DNA of 64,000 nucleotides. Origin: G963677325 sp963677325 (lineage in GTDB: Bacteria > Bacteroidota > Bacteroidia > Bacteroidales > Prolixibacteraceae). Under the pieces are notes generated by a model. That model searched no databases. It had not been told where the DNA came from and was given only the letters and a program-made list of their open reading frames with translations. The position numbers and the translations under genes are program-made. Below are positions 36,117 through 46,159 of the stretch, piece after piece; within the stretch, counting starts at the first letter, position 1; each line of letters starts with the position of its first letter. Location of the stretch: assembly GCA_963677325.2 (NCBI GenBank), contig CAXXGM010000013.1:282832-346831 (forward strand), given 5' to 3'.

Positions 36117-36742
36117 AGATCAAGGTTTGCGGCATGAAAGACAAGAATAATATTGATCAGTTGGTTAAATTGAACCCTGATTTCATCGGATTTATTTTTC
36201 ATCCCCATTCGGAAAGATACGTTGGAAAGATAGATGAGGAATTATTGGCAATCATTCCCGGTCACATTCAAAAAGCCGGTGTTTTTGTGGATGAACCAAT
36301 CGAATCCATTATTGGGAAATATCACCTTAATAAGCTTGACTTTTTGCAGTTACATGGAAATGAATTTCCGGATTACTGTCGGCAGCTTAAAAAAATGGGA
36401 ATACAGATTATTAAAACATTCAGAATAAACAGGGATTTTGATTTCCAGAAAACTGAAGATTATGAATTGTGCTGCGATTACTTCCTCTTTGATACAGCCG
36501 GCGTTTTAGCCGGAGGAACTGGCAAGAAATTTGATTGGAGCCTTTTAAATCAATACAAGGGGAACAAACCATTTTTCATAAGCGGAGGAATCGGTCCGGA
36601 TGATTTACCTTCCCTGCTACAGATACCGCATCCAAAACTTTCCGGGATTGATGTAAACAGCGGTTTTGAAACTGAGCCAGGGAAAAAAGACATTCCAAAA
36701 CTTGGCACTTTTATTACAGAACTTAGACAACAATTTCATTAA
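36113..36742 (+). CDS. trpF: phosphoribosylanthranilate isomerase
   Basis: 209 residues. It converts N-(5-phosphoribosyl)anthranilate to CdRP by Amadori rearrangement. The catalytic Cys is in KVCGMKD and the catalytic Asp is in the DTAG loop (LFDTAGVLAGGTGKKFDW); LQLHGNE, FFISGGIGPDD and GIDVNSGFET form the phosphate site. ATGA overlap with trpC; 11 bp before trpB. Confidence 0.95.
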   Translation: MKIKVCGMKDKNNIDQLVKLNPDFIGFIFHPHSERYVGKIDEELLAIIPGHIQKAGVFVDEPIESIIGKYHLNKLDFLQLHGNEFPDYCRQLKKMGIQIIKTFRINRDFDFQKTEDYELCCDYFLFDTAGVLAGGTGKKFDWSLLNQYKGNKPFFISGGIGPDDLPSLLQIPHPKLSGIDVNSGFETEPGKKDIPKLGTFITELRQQFH

Positions 36743-36753
36743 AAATTTTATCA

Positions 36754-37941
36754 ATGAGTTTTCAGGCAGACCAAAAAGGTTATTATGGAAATTTCGGGGG
36801 AGCATATATCCCCGAGATGATGTTCCAGAATATTGACCAGCTTCAAAAACATTATTTGGAAATTATCGGGAGTGATGATTTTCAAAAAGAATTCCGACAG
36901 CTTCTGCGGGATTACGTCGGAAGACCTTCTCCTCTTTATTACTCAGAAAGGTTATCAGAGCAGTATAAAGCGAAGATTTATTTAAAAAGAGAAGATTTAA
37001 ATCATACGGGGTCTCATAAAATCAATAATACCATCGGTCAAATCCTGGTGGCTAAACGATTGGGTAAAACCCGTATCATAGCTGAAACCGGTGCAGGACA
37101 GCACGGTGTGGCAACGGCAACCGTTTGTGCAAGGGCAGGACTGGAATGTGTGGTGTATATGGGTGCTCTTGATGTAGCCAGACAGGCTCCCAACGTAGAG
37201 AAAATGAAAATGCTGGGAGCAGAGGTACGGCCGGTATACAGCGGAAATAAAACATTGAAGGACGCTACCAATGAGGCTATCCGTGACTGGTTCAATAATC
37301 CATCTGATACGCATTATATTATCGGATCTGTTGTAGGGCCTCACCCCTATCCTGACATGGTAGCAAGATTTCAATCGGTAATTAGTGAAGAGATAAAATT
37401 TCAGCTTCAACAGCAAACAGGAAAAACTTCACCTGATTACATCATTGCCTGTGTTGGCGGGGGAAGCAACGCAGCAGGAGCATTTTACCATTTTCTGGAT
37501 CAGCCCGAAGTTAAATTAATAGCTGTGGAGGCAGCCGGAAAAGGGAATGAAACAGGAGAATCAGCTGCGACAACAGCATTAGGACATCCGGGTGTTTTGC
37601 ACGGAAGCCTCAGCATCCTGATGCAAACTGAAGACGGGCAGATTATAGAACCCTATTCTGTTTCAGCAGGATTGGATTATCCTGGCATTGGGCCAATGCA
37701 TGCCAATCTTTTTGCTACAAAACGTGCACAGTTTTTGAGTGCAACCGACGAGGAGGCTTTGAAAGCTGCTTTTAATCTGACTCACAAGGAAGGAATTATC
37801 CCGGCATTGGAATCAGCCCACGCTTTAGCGGGGCTGGAGATGATTCAATTTAATACTGATGATGTAGTGGTGGTGAATATCTCCGGCAGGGGAGACAAAG
37901 ACATGGAAGCTTATTTGAAATATTATAACTCTATTAAATGA
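36754..37941 (+). CDS. trpB: tryptophan synthase beta chain
   Basis: 395 residues. PLP-dependent subunit joining indole and serine. Lys89 in HTGSHKINNTIGQ is the PLP Schiff-base residue; also GAGQHGVATATVCARAGLEC, VGGGSNAAGAFYHFL (phosphate site), and NISGRGDKDM at the C-terminus. The N-terminal YYGNFGGAYIPEM is TrpB1-type, which pairs with TrpA; trpA follows with an ATGA overlap. Confidence 0.97.
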   Translation: MSFQADQKGYYGNFGGAYIPEMMFQNIDQLQKHYLEIIGSDDFQKEFRQLLRDYVGRPSPLYYSERLSEQYKAKIYLKREDLNHTGSHKINNTIGQILVAKRLGKTRIIAETGAGQHGVATATVCARAGLECVVYMGALDVARQAPNVEKMKMLGAEVRPVYSGNKTLKDATNEAIRDWFNNPSDTHYIIGSVVGPHPYPDMVARFQSVISEEIKFQLQQQTGKTSPDYIIACVGGGSNAAGAFYHFLDQPEVKLIAVEAAGKGNETGESAATTALGHPGVLHGSLSILMQTEDGQIIEPYSVSAGLDYPGIGPMHANLFATKRAQFLSATDEEALKAAFNLTHKEGIIPALESAHALAGLEMIQFNTDDVVVVNISGRGDKDMEAYLKYYNSIK

Positions 37942-38717
37942 CTATGGAAAATCGCATACCGGCACTTTTCAAGAGAAAAGATAAAAATATATTATCAATC
38001 TATTTCACCGCAGGATATCCTGCATTAGAGGACACTATAGGAATAATCAAAGAACTGGAAAAAAACGGAACCGATTTGGTTGAAATCGGGATTCCGTTCT
38101 CAGATCCTGTTGCTGATGGACCAGTCATTCAGGAAAGTTCTGATAAGGCATTAAAGAACGGGATGACTCTGAATCTTCTTTTTAATCAACTGGGAAAAAT
38201 CCGGCAGGAAGTCTCAATACCTTTGATATTAATGGGGTACTTCAACCCGGTGATGCAATACGGCCTTGAAAGATTTTGCAAGAAATGCAACGAAATTGGT
38301 ATTGACGGAACGATTCTGCCCGATCTGCCCCTTGATGTATATGAAGAGCAATATAAAGATTCATTTGAAAGGAATAATCTGATCAACATATTCCTGATAA
38401 CACCTCAAACATCGGAAGAAAGAATCCGGAAAATAGATTCACTGACAAAAGGTTTTATTTACATGGTATCATCCTCTTCTACAACGGGTATTCAAACCAA
38501 TGCCGTGGATTCGCAGGCTGATTATTTCAGAAGAGTAAATGCCATGGATCTTCACTCTCCCAAACTGACGGGATTTGGGATCTCAGACCGGAATTCATTT
38601 AATAAAGCCTGCTCATTTACCAATGGTGCAATTATCGGAAGCGCTTTCGTTAAAGCTCTTGCAAAGGAAGCCGGTATTAAAGAAAAAGTAAGTACTTTTG
38701 TGAAAGAAATCATTTAA
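37938..38717 (+). CDS. trpA: tryptophan synthase alpha chain
   Basis: 259 residues, TIM barrel cleaving indole-3-glycerol phosphate. Catalytic Glu49 and Asp60 lie in DLVEIGIPFSDPVADGPVIQ. Other landmarks: LILMGYFNPVMQYG, DGTILPDLPLDVYEE, FIYMVSSSSTTG and GFGISDRNSF. Last gene of the trp operon; a 190-bp gap follows with no clear terminator. Confidence 0.96.
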   Translation: MTMENRIPALFKRKDKNILSIYFTAGYPALEDTIGIIKELEKNGTDLVEIGIPFSDPVADGPVIQESSDKALKNGMTLNLLFNQLGKIRQEVSIPLILMGYFNPVMQYGLERFCKKCNEIGIDGTILPDLPLDVYEEQYKDSFERNNLINIFLITPQTSEERIRKIDSLTKGFIYMVSSSSTTGIQTNAVDSQADYFRRVNAMDLHSPKLTGFGISDRNSFNKACSFTNGAIIGSAFVKALAKEAGIKEKVSTFVKEII

Positions 38718-38909
38718 CTATTAATAGCAGGCTCGACTTAAAAACCGTTAATAGAACGATTATCTTTTTCCCGGGAAAGTAGATTAATTTCGATTGGACA
38801 TGATATAGACCTGGTACGGAGAAGGTAGTACCCAATCCTTGATTTTTTATAAATTATGGGAATAGGGATGAGTTTTGCTTATTTTTAAAGATGTAAATTA
38901 CTTAATATC
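38718..38909. other. intergenic between trpA and S46 peptidase
   Basis: No gene seen. AT-rich; no GC-rich hairpin with a T-run was found at the end of the trp operon. A promoter for the peptidase is expected here but no good TAnnTTTG match was identified. Confidence 0.3.
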
Positions 38910-41057
38910 ATGACAAAGGTTACTTTTTTACTTTCCCTGTTCCTGTTTTTTAGTGTTCTTACAAAAGCTGATGAAGGGATGTGGATTCCCTCCCTTGTTG
39001 CCAAGCTCAATATTCAGAAAATGAATGAACTGGGCTGCAAACTGACAGCTGATCAGATTTACAACATCAATAAATCAAGCCTGAAAGATGCAGTGGTGGC
39101 TTTGGATCACGGTTCATGTACTGCAGAAGTTGTTTCAAATGACGGATTATTGCTTACAAATCATCATTGCGGTTTTGATGAGATACAAAAACACAGCTCA
39201 GTTGAACACGATTATCTGAATAAGGGTTTCTGGGCCATGTCCCACAATCAGGAACTTCCAAATCCGGGTAAAACAGTGACTTTTTTAATCCGTATAGAGG
39301 ATGTTACAGATAAAGTTCTGAAGAATATAACTGCCGATATGGATGAATCGGCCCGGGCAACAAAGGAAGTAGAAACATTCTCTCAGATTGAAAGAGAAGC
39401 GAAAGGAAAAACTCATTACGAAACAAAAGTCAGAAGCTTTTTTGAAACCAACAAGTTCTATCTTTTTGTATATGAAACCTTCAGAGATGTAAGACTGGTC
39501 GGGACGCCTCCCCAATCCATTGGAAAATTCGGCGGAGAAACAGATAACTGGGTTTGGCCACGCCACACAGGAGATTTTTCAATGTTCCGTATTTATTGCG
39601 GCAAGGATGGAAAACCTGCAGAATATTCAAAAGACAATGTTCCCTACCATCCCAAATATTCCCTTCCCATCTCCTTAAAAGGAATTGAGAAAAATGATTT
39701 TGCCATGGTAATGGGGTATCCGGGTACCACAACCCGATACAGGACCTCCACGGAGGTCGAAAACATCATGAATGTTGTAAATGACACAAGAATTAAAGTT
39801 AGGGATGCTAAGCTGGCCATCATCCGGGAATACATGGCATCAAGCCAGAAAGCAAGAATACAATATGCTTCCAAATTTGCCAGGAGCGCTAATTATTACA
39901 AATATTCGATCGGTCAAAACAATGGTCTCAAAGCTCTTAATGTGATCGATAAAAAAAGAGAAGGCGAGCAGGAATTTACGAATTGGGTAAATCAATCACC
40001 TGAAAGAGTAAATAAGTATGGCAATGCTCTTACATTTATCAACAAATCTTACGAAACCGTTGATGATAAAATAGCATTGGAATACATGAGGGAAGGGTTA
40101 TTGCGCGGTCCCGAAATATTTGCCTTTAGTGCAGGAGCTATTTCTCTTTACAATGGGATGAAGGCAAAAGATACATTGAAAATCAACAGATCGAAAGAGA
40201 TGATGCTTAATTCACTGGATGAATATTTTAAAGATTACGATGCTTCAACCGACATGAAAATTACCGGAACTCTGTTAAAGCTGTACTCCAGAAATGTCGC
40301 ATCGAAATACATTCCTGATTTCATGAAAAAAGATGCTTCTAAGCATCGGGGCGATTTTAATGAATATGCAAAACAGTTATTTAATAAAACGCTTTTTGCG
40401 GATAAGAAAAAAATTGAAGATTTTCTCAATTCTCCCTCTTTAAAGAAACTTGAAAAAGATCCTGCTTTTATTGCTGCACAATCCATCTATTCGACCTACA
40501 GTCTCATCAGCACGGATGTAAATAAATCAAGTGACGATCTAGAAAAAGGCAGACGCCTGTATGTCGCAGGATTAATGGATTTGCATAAAAACACGGTTCC
40601 ATATCCTGATGCCAATTCCACCATGCGTCTGACCTATGGTACAGCAAGTGGTTATTATCCAAGGGATGCCGTCTACTATGATTATTTTACAACTCTGAAA
40701 GGGTATGTGGAAAAAGGAATTAAGGGAGACGCTGATTTCGACTACCCGGCCCGGCTTACCGAAATGTATAAGAATAAGGATTTTGGCCGTTATGCGGATA
40801 ACGACAGCACCCTGCATACCTGTTTCATCACCAATAACGATATTACAGGTGGAAATTCAGGAAGCCCTGTCATTAATGGTAACGGTGAACTGATCGGTAT
40901 TGCTTTTGATGGTAATTGGGAAGCCATGAGCGGCGATGTAGCCTATGAACCAATTTTACAGAAATGTATTTGCGTAGACATCCGGTTTGTCCTTTGGACG
41001 ATAGATAAGTTTGCGGGAGCCGGTCATCTTGTAAAGGAAATGAACATCATTCAATAA
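38910..41057 (+). CDS. S46 family dipeptidyl-peptidase (DPP7/DPP11 type)
   Basis: 715 residues, signal peptide (LLSLFLFFSVLTKAD). Chymotrypsin-like fold with a large helical insert. Catalytic His in LLLTNHHCGFDE (residues 85-86), Asp in the GGETDNWVWPRHTGDF region, Ser in GGNSGSPVINGNGEL. These periplasmic enzymes release dipeptides from peptides taken up by asaccharolytic Bacteroidota. Specificity depends on the S1 pocket near residue 673 of the P. gingivalis enzymes; the segment here is AFDGNWEAMSGD, which I read as more DPP7-like (hydrophobic P1) than Asp/Glu-specific, with low certainty. Followed by rnhA 13 bp downstream. Confidence 0.93.
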   Translation: MTKVTFLLSLFLFFSVLTKADEGMWIPSLVAKLNIQKMNELGCKLTADQIYNINKSSLKDAVVALDHGSCTAEVVSNDGLLLTNHHCGFDEIQKHSSVEHDYLNKGFWAMSHNQELPNPGKTVTFLIRIEDVTDKVLKNITADMDESARATKEVETFSQIEREAKGKTHYETKVRSFFETNKFYLFVYETFRDVRLVGTPPQSIGKFGGETDNWVWPRHTGDFSMFRIYCGKDGKPAEYSKDNVPYHPKYSLPISLKGIEKNDFAMVMGYPGTTTRYRTSTEVENIMNVVNDTRIKVRDAKLAIIREYMASSQKARIQYASKFARSANYYKYSIGQNNGLKALNVIDKKREGEQEFTNWVNQSPERVNKYGNALTFINKSYETVDDKIALEYMREGLLRGPEIFAFSAGAISLYNGMKAKDTLKINRSKEMMLNSLDEYFKDYDASTDMKITGTLLKLYSRNVASKYIPDFMKKDASKHRGDFNEYAKQLFNKTLFADKKKIEDFLNSPSLKKLEKDPAFIAAQSIYSTYSLISTDVNKSSDDLEKGRRLYVAGLMDLHKNTVPYPDANSTMRLTYGTASGYYPRDAVYYDYFTTLKGYVEKGIKGDADFDYPARLTEMYKNKDFGRYADNDSTLHTCFITNNDITGGNSGSPVINGNGELIGIAFDGNWEAMSGDVAYEPILQKCICVDIRFVLWTIDKFAGAGHLVKEMNIIQ

Positions 41058-41070
41058 GATTCTATATTAA

Positions 41071-41553
41071 ATGACCGAGGGTACAGGTCCGGAAATCATA
41101 TTATACACAGATGGATGTTCCAGGGGCAATCCGGGACCGGGTGGTTATGGAGCGATCCTTCAATCGGGCCAACACCGGAAGGAGATTTCCCAGGGATACA
41201 GGTTGACCACGAATAACAGAATGGAATTAATGGCTGTTATCGCTGGCCTTGAAGCTCTTAAAATTGAAAAATCGAATGTCACCGTTTATACTGATTCAAG
41301 GTATGTGGCTGATTCTGTTGAAAAAGGCTGGATACACAGATGGCTCAGGAAAAGATTCAAAGGAATAAAGAATCCGGATCTGTGGATGCGTTTTTTAGAG
41401 GTTTACAATCGCCATCATGTAAAATTTATATGGATCAAAGGGCATTCCGAAATTCCGGGAAATGAGCGCTGCGATCAAATGGCCGTAGAAGCTTCCCACG
41501 GTAAAAATCTACCAGAAGATATTGGTTATCAAAAAGAAGGTATTATATATTGA
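41071..41553 (+). CDS. rnhA: ribonuclease HI
   Basis: 160 residues. It degrades RNA in RNA-DNA hybrids. The D-E-D-D active site is complete: Asp14 (LYTDGCSRGNPG), Glu52 (NNRMELMAV), Asp75 (VYTDSRYVAD) and Asp135 (NERCDQMA), with His125 in IKGHSEIPGN. WIHRWLRKRFKGIKNPDLW is the basic handle region. 13 bp after the S46 gene, 53 bp before waaA. Confidence 0.95.
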   Translation: MTEGTGPEIILYTDGCSRGNPGPGGYGAILQSGQHRKEISQGYRLTTNNRMELMAVIAGLEALKIEKSNVTVYTDSRYVADSVEKGWIHRWLRKRFKGIKNPDLWMRFLEVYNRHHVKFIWIKGHSEIPGNERCDQMAVEASHGKNLPEDIGYQKEGIIY

Positions 41554-41606
41554 ATTTTTGATATTTATGAAATTGATATACCTTTGTCGGCTTAAATGCT
41601 CCTGAT

Positions 41607-42833
41607 ATGAGGTGGTTATATAACATTGGAATACGAGGATATTACCTTTTAATCCGGATTGCTTCCCTGCGCAACAAAAAAGCACAAAAATGGATCAATG
41701 GTCGAAAGGATATTTTCAGAAGGCTGGAGGAAAAGATAATACCCGGGGAGCCGCTTTTATGGTTCCATGCCTCTTCACTTGGAGAATTTGAACAGGGGCG
41801 CCCCGTGATCGAAGCCATCAAAAAGAAGAAACCAGATTATAAGATTCTGCTTACTTTCTTCTCCCCTTCAGGTTACGAACTGAGAAAAAATTATTCGTAT
41901 GCAGATTATGTATTCTATCTTCCTCTTGATACGAGAAAAAATGCTGCCCGGTTCCTCAACATAGTAAAACCTGAAAAAGCATTCTTCATCAAATACGAAT
42001 TCTGGTATAATTTCCTTATAGAATTAAAGAAACAACAGGTTCCGACCTATATATTTTCGGCCCTGTTCAGGCCCTCACAGATTTTCTTTAAACCATGGGG
42101 CCGATGGTACAGAAAAGCCTTACTAACATTTGATAAGATATTTGTCCAGAATCAGGAATCTTTTTCTATTCTCCACAAGTACGGATTTAATAATGTTGAA
42201 ATATGCGGTGATACCCGTCTCGATGCGGTAGGCGGAATAGCCGATGCAGCACCCAGGCTGGAGAAAATGGAGCTTTTCTGTGGGAATAATAAGCCAATTA
42301 TAGCAGGAAGCACATGGAAAGAAGACGAAGATCTTTTTGTTCGTTTCATTAATGAAAACAGTTCCGGGCAGAAATTTGTGGTAGCCCCTCATGAAGTGAA
42401 TGCTCAATCAATTGAGAGGGTAACCAGTGCTTTAACCAAATCCTATGTCAGGTATTCAACTGCTACAAAAGAAGAGTTGTCCGAATCAGAAGTGTTGATT
42501 GTGGATGGTTATGGATATTTAATTTCCCTTTACAGGTACAGTTTGTTTGCTTATATCGGAGGTGGATTTACCGATGGTATTCACAGTATCCTTGAACCTG
42601 CTGCTTTTGGTTTACCCGTCATTTTTGGCCCAGACTATCATAAATTCCAGGAAGCACATGATCTTTTAAAACTCGGAGCAGCTAACTCCATTTCGAATTA
42701 TCAGGAATTAGCTTCTGTTTTTAATGAATACCTCTCGAACAATAAAGCTCTTTGCAAATCCTCAGATATAGCTTTAAGCTATGTTAACAAGAACAGGGGA
42801 GCTTCAGAGCAAATAGTGAACCATCTCTTTTAA
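41607..42833 (+). CDS. waaA: 3-deoxy-D-manno-octulosonic acid (KDO) transferase
   Basis: 408 residues. GT30 membrane-associated glycosyltransferase adding KDO to lipid A precursor. N-terminal half: WFHASSLGEFEQGRPVIEA with likely catalytic base Glu60, ILLTFFSPSGYE, FIKYEFWYNFL. C-terminal half: AGSTWKEDEDLF, VVAPHEVN, YIGGGFTDGIHSILEPAAFG and PVIFGPDYHKFQEA (CMP-KDO site). The single N-terminal hydrophobic segment fits membrane association. Number of KDO units transferred cannot be told from sequence. Confidence 0.94.
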   Translation: MRWLYNIGIRGYYLLIRIASLRNKKAQKWINGRKDIFRRLEEKIIPGEPLLWFHASSLGEFEQGRPVIEAIKKKKPDYKILLTFFSPSGYELRKNYSYADYVFYLPLDTRKNAARFLNIVKPEKAFFIKYEFWYNFLIELKKQQVPTYIFSALFRPSQIFFKPWGRWYRKALLTFDKIFVQNQESFSILHKYGFNNVEICGDTRLDAVGGIADAAPRLEKMELFCGNNKPIIAGSTWKEDEDLFVRFINENSSGQKFVVAPHEVNAQSIERVTSALTKSYVRYSTATKEELSESEVLIVDGYGYLISLYRYSLFAYIGGGFTDGIHSILEPAAFGLPVIFGPDYHKFQEAHDLLKLGAANSISNYQELASVFNEYLSNNKALCKSSDIALSYVNKNRGASEQIVNHLF

Positions 42834-43109
42834 ATAAAAGAGAGCACTCATCAATAATTTAATATATAGTACCTTACACTCCCCCAAGGCATTTCTCAAA
42901 ATTACATTTTTGGTAAACTTTTTTAAGTTATCAGACAATTATTACATTGACTATCTGTTATATAACAAAATAAAGTTGATAACTTTTATAATTTTTTAAT
43001 AAAATTGTGAACCAATGTACCACTCCTTTTATTATATTGCATTAATGAAATTCAAAGAGAATAGTGTTGATTAAAATTTTTTCATTCAACAACCTAACAA
43101 AACGGTACC
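42834..43109. other. AT-rich intergenic upstream of nrdJ
   Basis: No ORF. No cobalamin-riboswitch-like sequence was found although the next enzyme needs B12. The bases just before the nrdJ start, caacctaacaaaacggtacc, resemble common Bacteroidota 5' leaders. Confidence 0.35.
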
Positions 43110-45656
43110 ATGAAAATAAAGGAAGGAATAATGCAAAAAGAAGAGGAAAAACAGATTACTTATTCATCCGAAGAGGCCTTTAACGCTTCAGTAAAATATT
43201 TCAAGGGTGATGACCTTGCTGCACGCGTTTGGGTCAATAAATATGCCGTCAAGGATTCATACGGGAATATTTACGAATTGACTCCTGATGATCTTCACCG
43301 GCGCATGGCCCGTGAAATCGCGCGTATAGAGCGCAATTATCCGAACCCACTCTCGGAGGATGAACTGTTTGATCTCTTTAAGGAATTCAGGTACATTGTT
43401 CCACAGGGGGGGCCGATGACCGGAATTGGCAACAATTTCCAGATTGCCTCATTATCCAACTGCTTTGTAGTTGGCAATGGTGCCGATTCCTATGGAGGGA
43501 TTATCATGGTTGATCAGGAACAGGTCCAGCTTATGAAGCGTCGCGGTGGTGTAGGACACGACCTCTCTCATATTCGGCCAAAGGGGTCTCCGGTGAAAAA
43601 TTCGGCTTTAACTTCTACAGGCATCGTTCCTTTCATGGAGAGATTCTCCAATTCGACACGGGAAGTGGCACAGGACGGAAGGCGGGGAGCCCTCATGCTT
43701 TCAGTTTCCGTTAAACACCCGGATTCTGAAGATTTTATAGATGCCAAAATGAGTGAAGGCAAGGTTACGGGTGCCAACGTATCGGTAAGAATAGATGACG
43801 AATTCATGAAAGCAGTGAGGGATGGGAGAACTTATCATCAAAAATATCCAATTGACAGCTCTCATCCTATCTATACCAAAGAAACTGACGCTGTAAAACT
43901 CTGGGAAAAGATCGTCTTTAATGCATGGAAATCAGCAGAACCAGGAATTCTCTTCTGGGATACAATCATCCGCGAATCCGTCCCAGACTGTTATGCAGAC
44001 CTTGGATATAAAACCATATCAACAAATCCCTGCGGTGAAATACCACTTTGTCCATATGACAGTTGCCGGCTGATAGCCATCAATCTATATTCTTACGTTG
44101 AAAATCCATTCACTCCCCAGGCCAAATTTAATTTTGATCTTTTCAACAAACACATACAGCTTACGCAAAAGATCATGGATGATATCATCGATCTGGAACT
44201 GGAAAAAATAGATGCTATCTACAACAAGATCAAAACAGATCCCGAGGATGAAGAAATCAAGCGTGTGGAAATTAATCTCTGGAACAAAATAAGACAAATG
44301 GCCGTTAATGGCCGCAGAACAGGCATCGGGATCACTGCCGAAGGTGATATGCTGGCTGCTCTTGGCTTGCGTTACGGTTCAGAGGAAGCGACTGATTTTT
44401 CTGTAGAGGTGCATAAAAAGGTTGCTTTGGAAGCCTACCGTGGCTCTGTAAATCTTGCAAAGGAGAGAGGCGCATTCCCTGTATACGATACAAAAAGAGA
44501 AAAAAATAATCCGTTTATACAGCGGCTTGCCAAAGCAGATCCTGAGTTATACAAGGAAATGTCAGCTTTTGGAAGGCGTAACATTGCTCTTTTGACTATC
44601 GCTCCCACCGGAACAACCAGCCTGATGACTCAGACAACTTCAGGAATAGAGCCTGTCTTTATGCCGGTATACAAGCGCCGTCGTAAAGTAAATCCCAATG
44701 ACAAGGATGCCCGCATCGATTTTGTGGATGAAATGGGCGACAGCTGGGAAGAATACATTGTCTTTCATCATAAATTCAAATTATGGATGGAAATCAATGG
44801 ATACAATACAACACGTAATTATTCCAATGAAGAGCTGGATAAATTAGTTGAAAAGTCGCCTTATCACCGCGCTACTTCCAATGACATTGACTGGCTTTCA
44901 AAAGTTAAAATGCAGGGGCAGATTCAGAAGTGGGTCGATCATTCAATTTCTGTTACCATCAATCTTCCGGAAGAAGCTTCTGAAGAGCTGGTGAATAACC
45001 TTTATTTCGCGGCCTGGGAAAGCGGCTGCAAGGGAGTTACCGTATACAGGGAAGGATCCCGCTCCGGTGTGTTGCTTTCTACCAGGGATAAATTAAAGGA
45101 TGGGGTCTTTCCCACGAAACGTCCTGAAATTCTCGAGGCAGATATTGTCCGCTTTCAGAATAACAAGGATAAATGGATTGCCTTTATTGGTTTAATTGAT
45201 GACAAGCCTTATGAGATATTCACCGGTTTGGCCGATGATGAGGAAGGCATCCTTCTTCCAAGATCTGTCACACATGGTCATATTATCAAAAGCAGGGATG
45301 AACTGGGAGTTTCAAGATATGATTTTCAATATGCCAACTCCAGAGGCTATAAGACTACCATTGAGGGTCTGTCCTATAAATTCAATCCTATCTTCTGGAA
45401 TTATGCCAAACTGATTTCAAGCGTCCTTCGACATGGGATGCCGATTCAGAAAGTCGTTGAATTGGTTACAAGCCTCCAGTTTGATGTTGAATCTATCAAT
45501 ACCTGGAAGAATGGAGTAGCACGCGCACTTAAAAAATACATCCCTAATGGCACTGTGGCTGAAGATGCAAAATGCGAAGGATGCGGTTCATCAAATGTAA
45601 TTTACCAGGAAGGCTGTCTGATTTGTCAGGATTGCGGCTCCTCTAAATGTGGCTGA
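43110..45656 (+). CDS. nrdJ: adenosylcobalamin-dependent (class II) ribonucleotide reductase
   Basis: 848 residues. Reduces ribonucleotides to deoxyribonucleotides without oxygen, using a B12-derived radical. Class II landmarks: SNCFVVGNGADSYGG (first redox Cys), MKRRGGVGHDLSHIRP, NPCGEIPLCPYDSCRL (radical Cys with Glu), IAPTGTTSLMTQTTSGIEP, and a C-terminal Cys cluster (CEGCGSSNVIYQEGCLICQD, then CGSSKCG) that looks like a zinc ribbon or re-reducing tail. The start at 43110 is used; MQKEEEKQI 7 codons later is possible. A terminator follows. Confidence 0.95.
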   Translation: MKIKEGIMQKEEEKQITYSSEEAFNASVKYFKGDDLAARVWVNKYAVKDSYGNIYELTPDDLHRRMAREIARIERNYPNPLSEDELFDLFKEFRYIVPQGGPMTGIGNNFQIASLSNCFVVGNGADSYGGIIMVDQEQVQLMKRRGGVGHDLSHIRPKGSPVKNSALTSTGIVPFMERFSNSTREVAQDGRRGALMLSVSVKHPDSEDFIDAKMSEGKVTGANVSVRIDDEFMKAVRDGRTYHQKYPIDSSHPIYTKETDAVKLWEKIVFNAWKSAEPGILFWDTIIRESVPDCYADLGYKTISTNPCGEIPLCPYDSCRLIAINLYSYVENPFTPQAKFNFDLFNKHIQLTQKIMDDIIDLELEKIDAIYNKIKTDPEDEEIKRVEINLWNKIRQMAVNGRRTGIGITAEGDMLAALGLRYGSEEATDFSVEVHKKVALEAYRGSVNLAKERGAFPVYDTKREKNNPFIQRLAKADPELYKEMSAFGRRNIALLTIAPTGTTSLMTQTTSGIEPVFMPVYKRRRKVNPNDKDARIDFVDEMGDSWEEYIVFHHKFKLWMEINGYNTTRNYSNEELDKLVEKSPYHRATSNDIDWLSKVKMQGQIQKWVDHSISVTINLPEEASEELVNNLYFAAWESGCKGVTVYREGSRSGVLLSTRDKLKDGVFPTKRPEILEADIVRFQNNKDKWIAFIGLIDDKPYEIFTGLADDEEGILLPRSVTHGHIIKSRDELGVSRYDFQYANSRGYKTTIEGLSYKFNPIFWNYAKLISSVLRHGMPIQKVVELVTSLQFDVESINTWKNGVARALKKYIPNGTVAEDAKCEGCGSSNVIYQEGCLICQDCGSSKCG

Positions 45657-45685
45657 TTTTTCATAGCTCTATATATAGTTTGAAG

Positions 45686-45712
45686 GAGGTCTCGAAAGGG
45701 GCCTCTTTTTTT
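45686..45712 (+). terminator. intrinsic terminator after nrdJ
   Basis: gaggtc (45686-45691) pairs with ggcctc (45700-45705) through one G-U pair, followed by T8. Confidence 0.8.
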
Positions 45713-45802
45713 CATTGCGAAAGAATACAATTCTTTTTATTGATTTTTGTCTGAAAATGAGTTACATTTAATCAGGTTTGTGAATCCTCAATCAAAAGAG
45801 CC

Positions 45803-46105
45803 ATGAAAAAAGTCAATAAAGAAGATAATTACGAGGAACATCTGGAAATAAATATTGACCAGATACAGCCTCCCAGAAAAGAGGATAATCCGAAAGCCTT
45901 TGATATTTCAGAATTAGGAGAAATTATCCGGGAGATCAGGGAGAAAGAACATCTGACAACTGAAGATTTAGCCAGAAAATGTGGAACAACTCCCGGTTTT
46001 ATTTCTGACATTGAAAATAATGCAACCGATATTGACATAAAGGAATTATCCAAAATAGTACGGCAGGGATTGGATGGGCACCTGGAGCTGATCATGAGAT
46101 TTTAG
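45803..46105 (+). CDS. XRE-family helix-turn-helix regulator
   Basis: 100 residues. A Cro/CI-type HTH spans about residues 38-92: LGEIIREIREKEHLTTEDLA, then RKCGTTPGFISDIENNATDI. The N-terminal 35 residues are acidic and of unknown role. No toxin gene partner adjoins it; the next gene is on the opposite strand. Target unknown. Cytoplasmic. Confidence 0.8.
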   Translation: MKKVNKEDNYEEHLEINIDQIQPPRKEDNPKAFDISELGEIIREIREKEHLTTEDLARKCGTTPGFISDIENNATDIDIKELSKIVRQGLDGHLELIMRF

Positions 46106-46159
46106 ATCACGTACATCCATAAAACTTTGCTTACCTGATGGCTGGTCTGATCCGTTATT

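Noticed and set aside
42834..43109. Cobalamin riboswitch before the B12-dependent nrdJ
   Set aside because: No B12-box-like sequence or matching helices were found.
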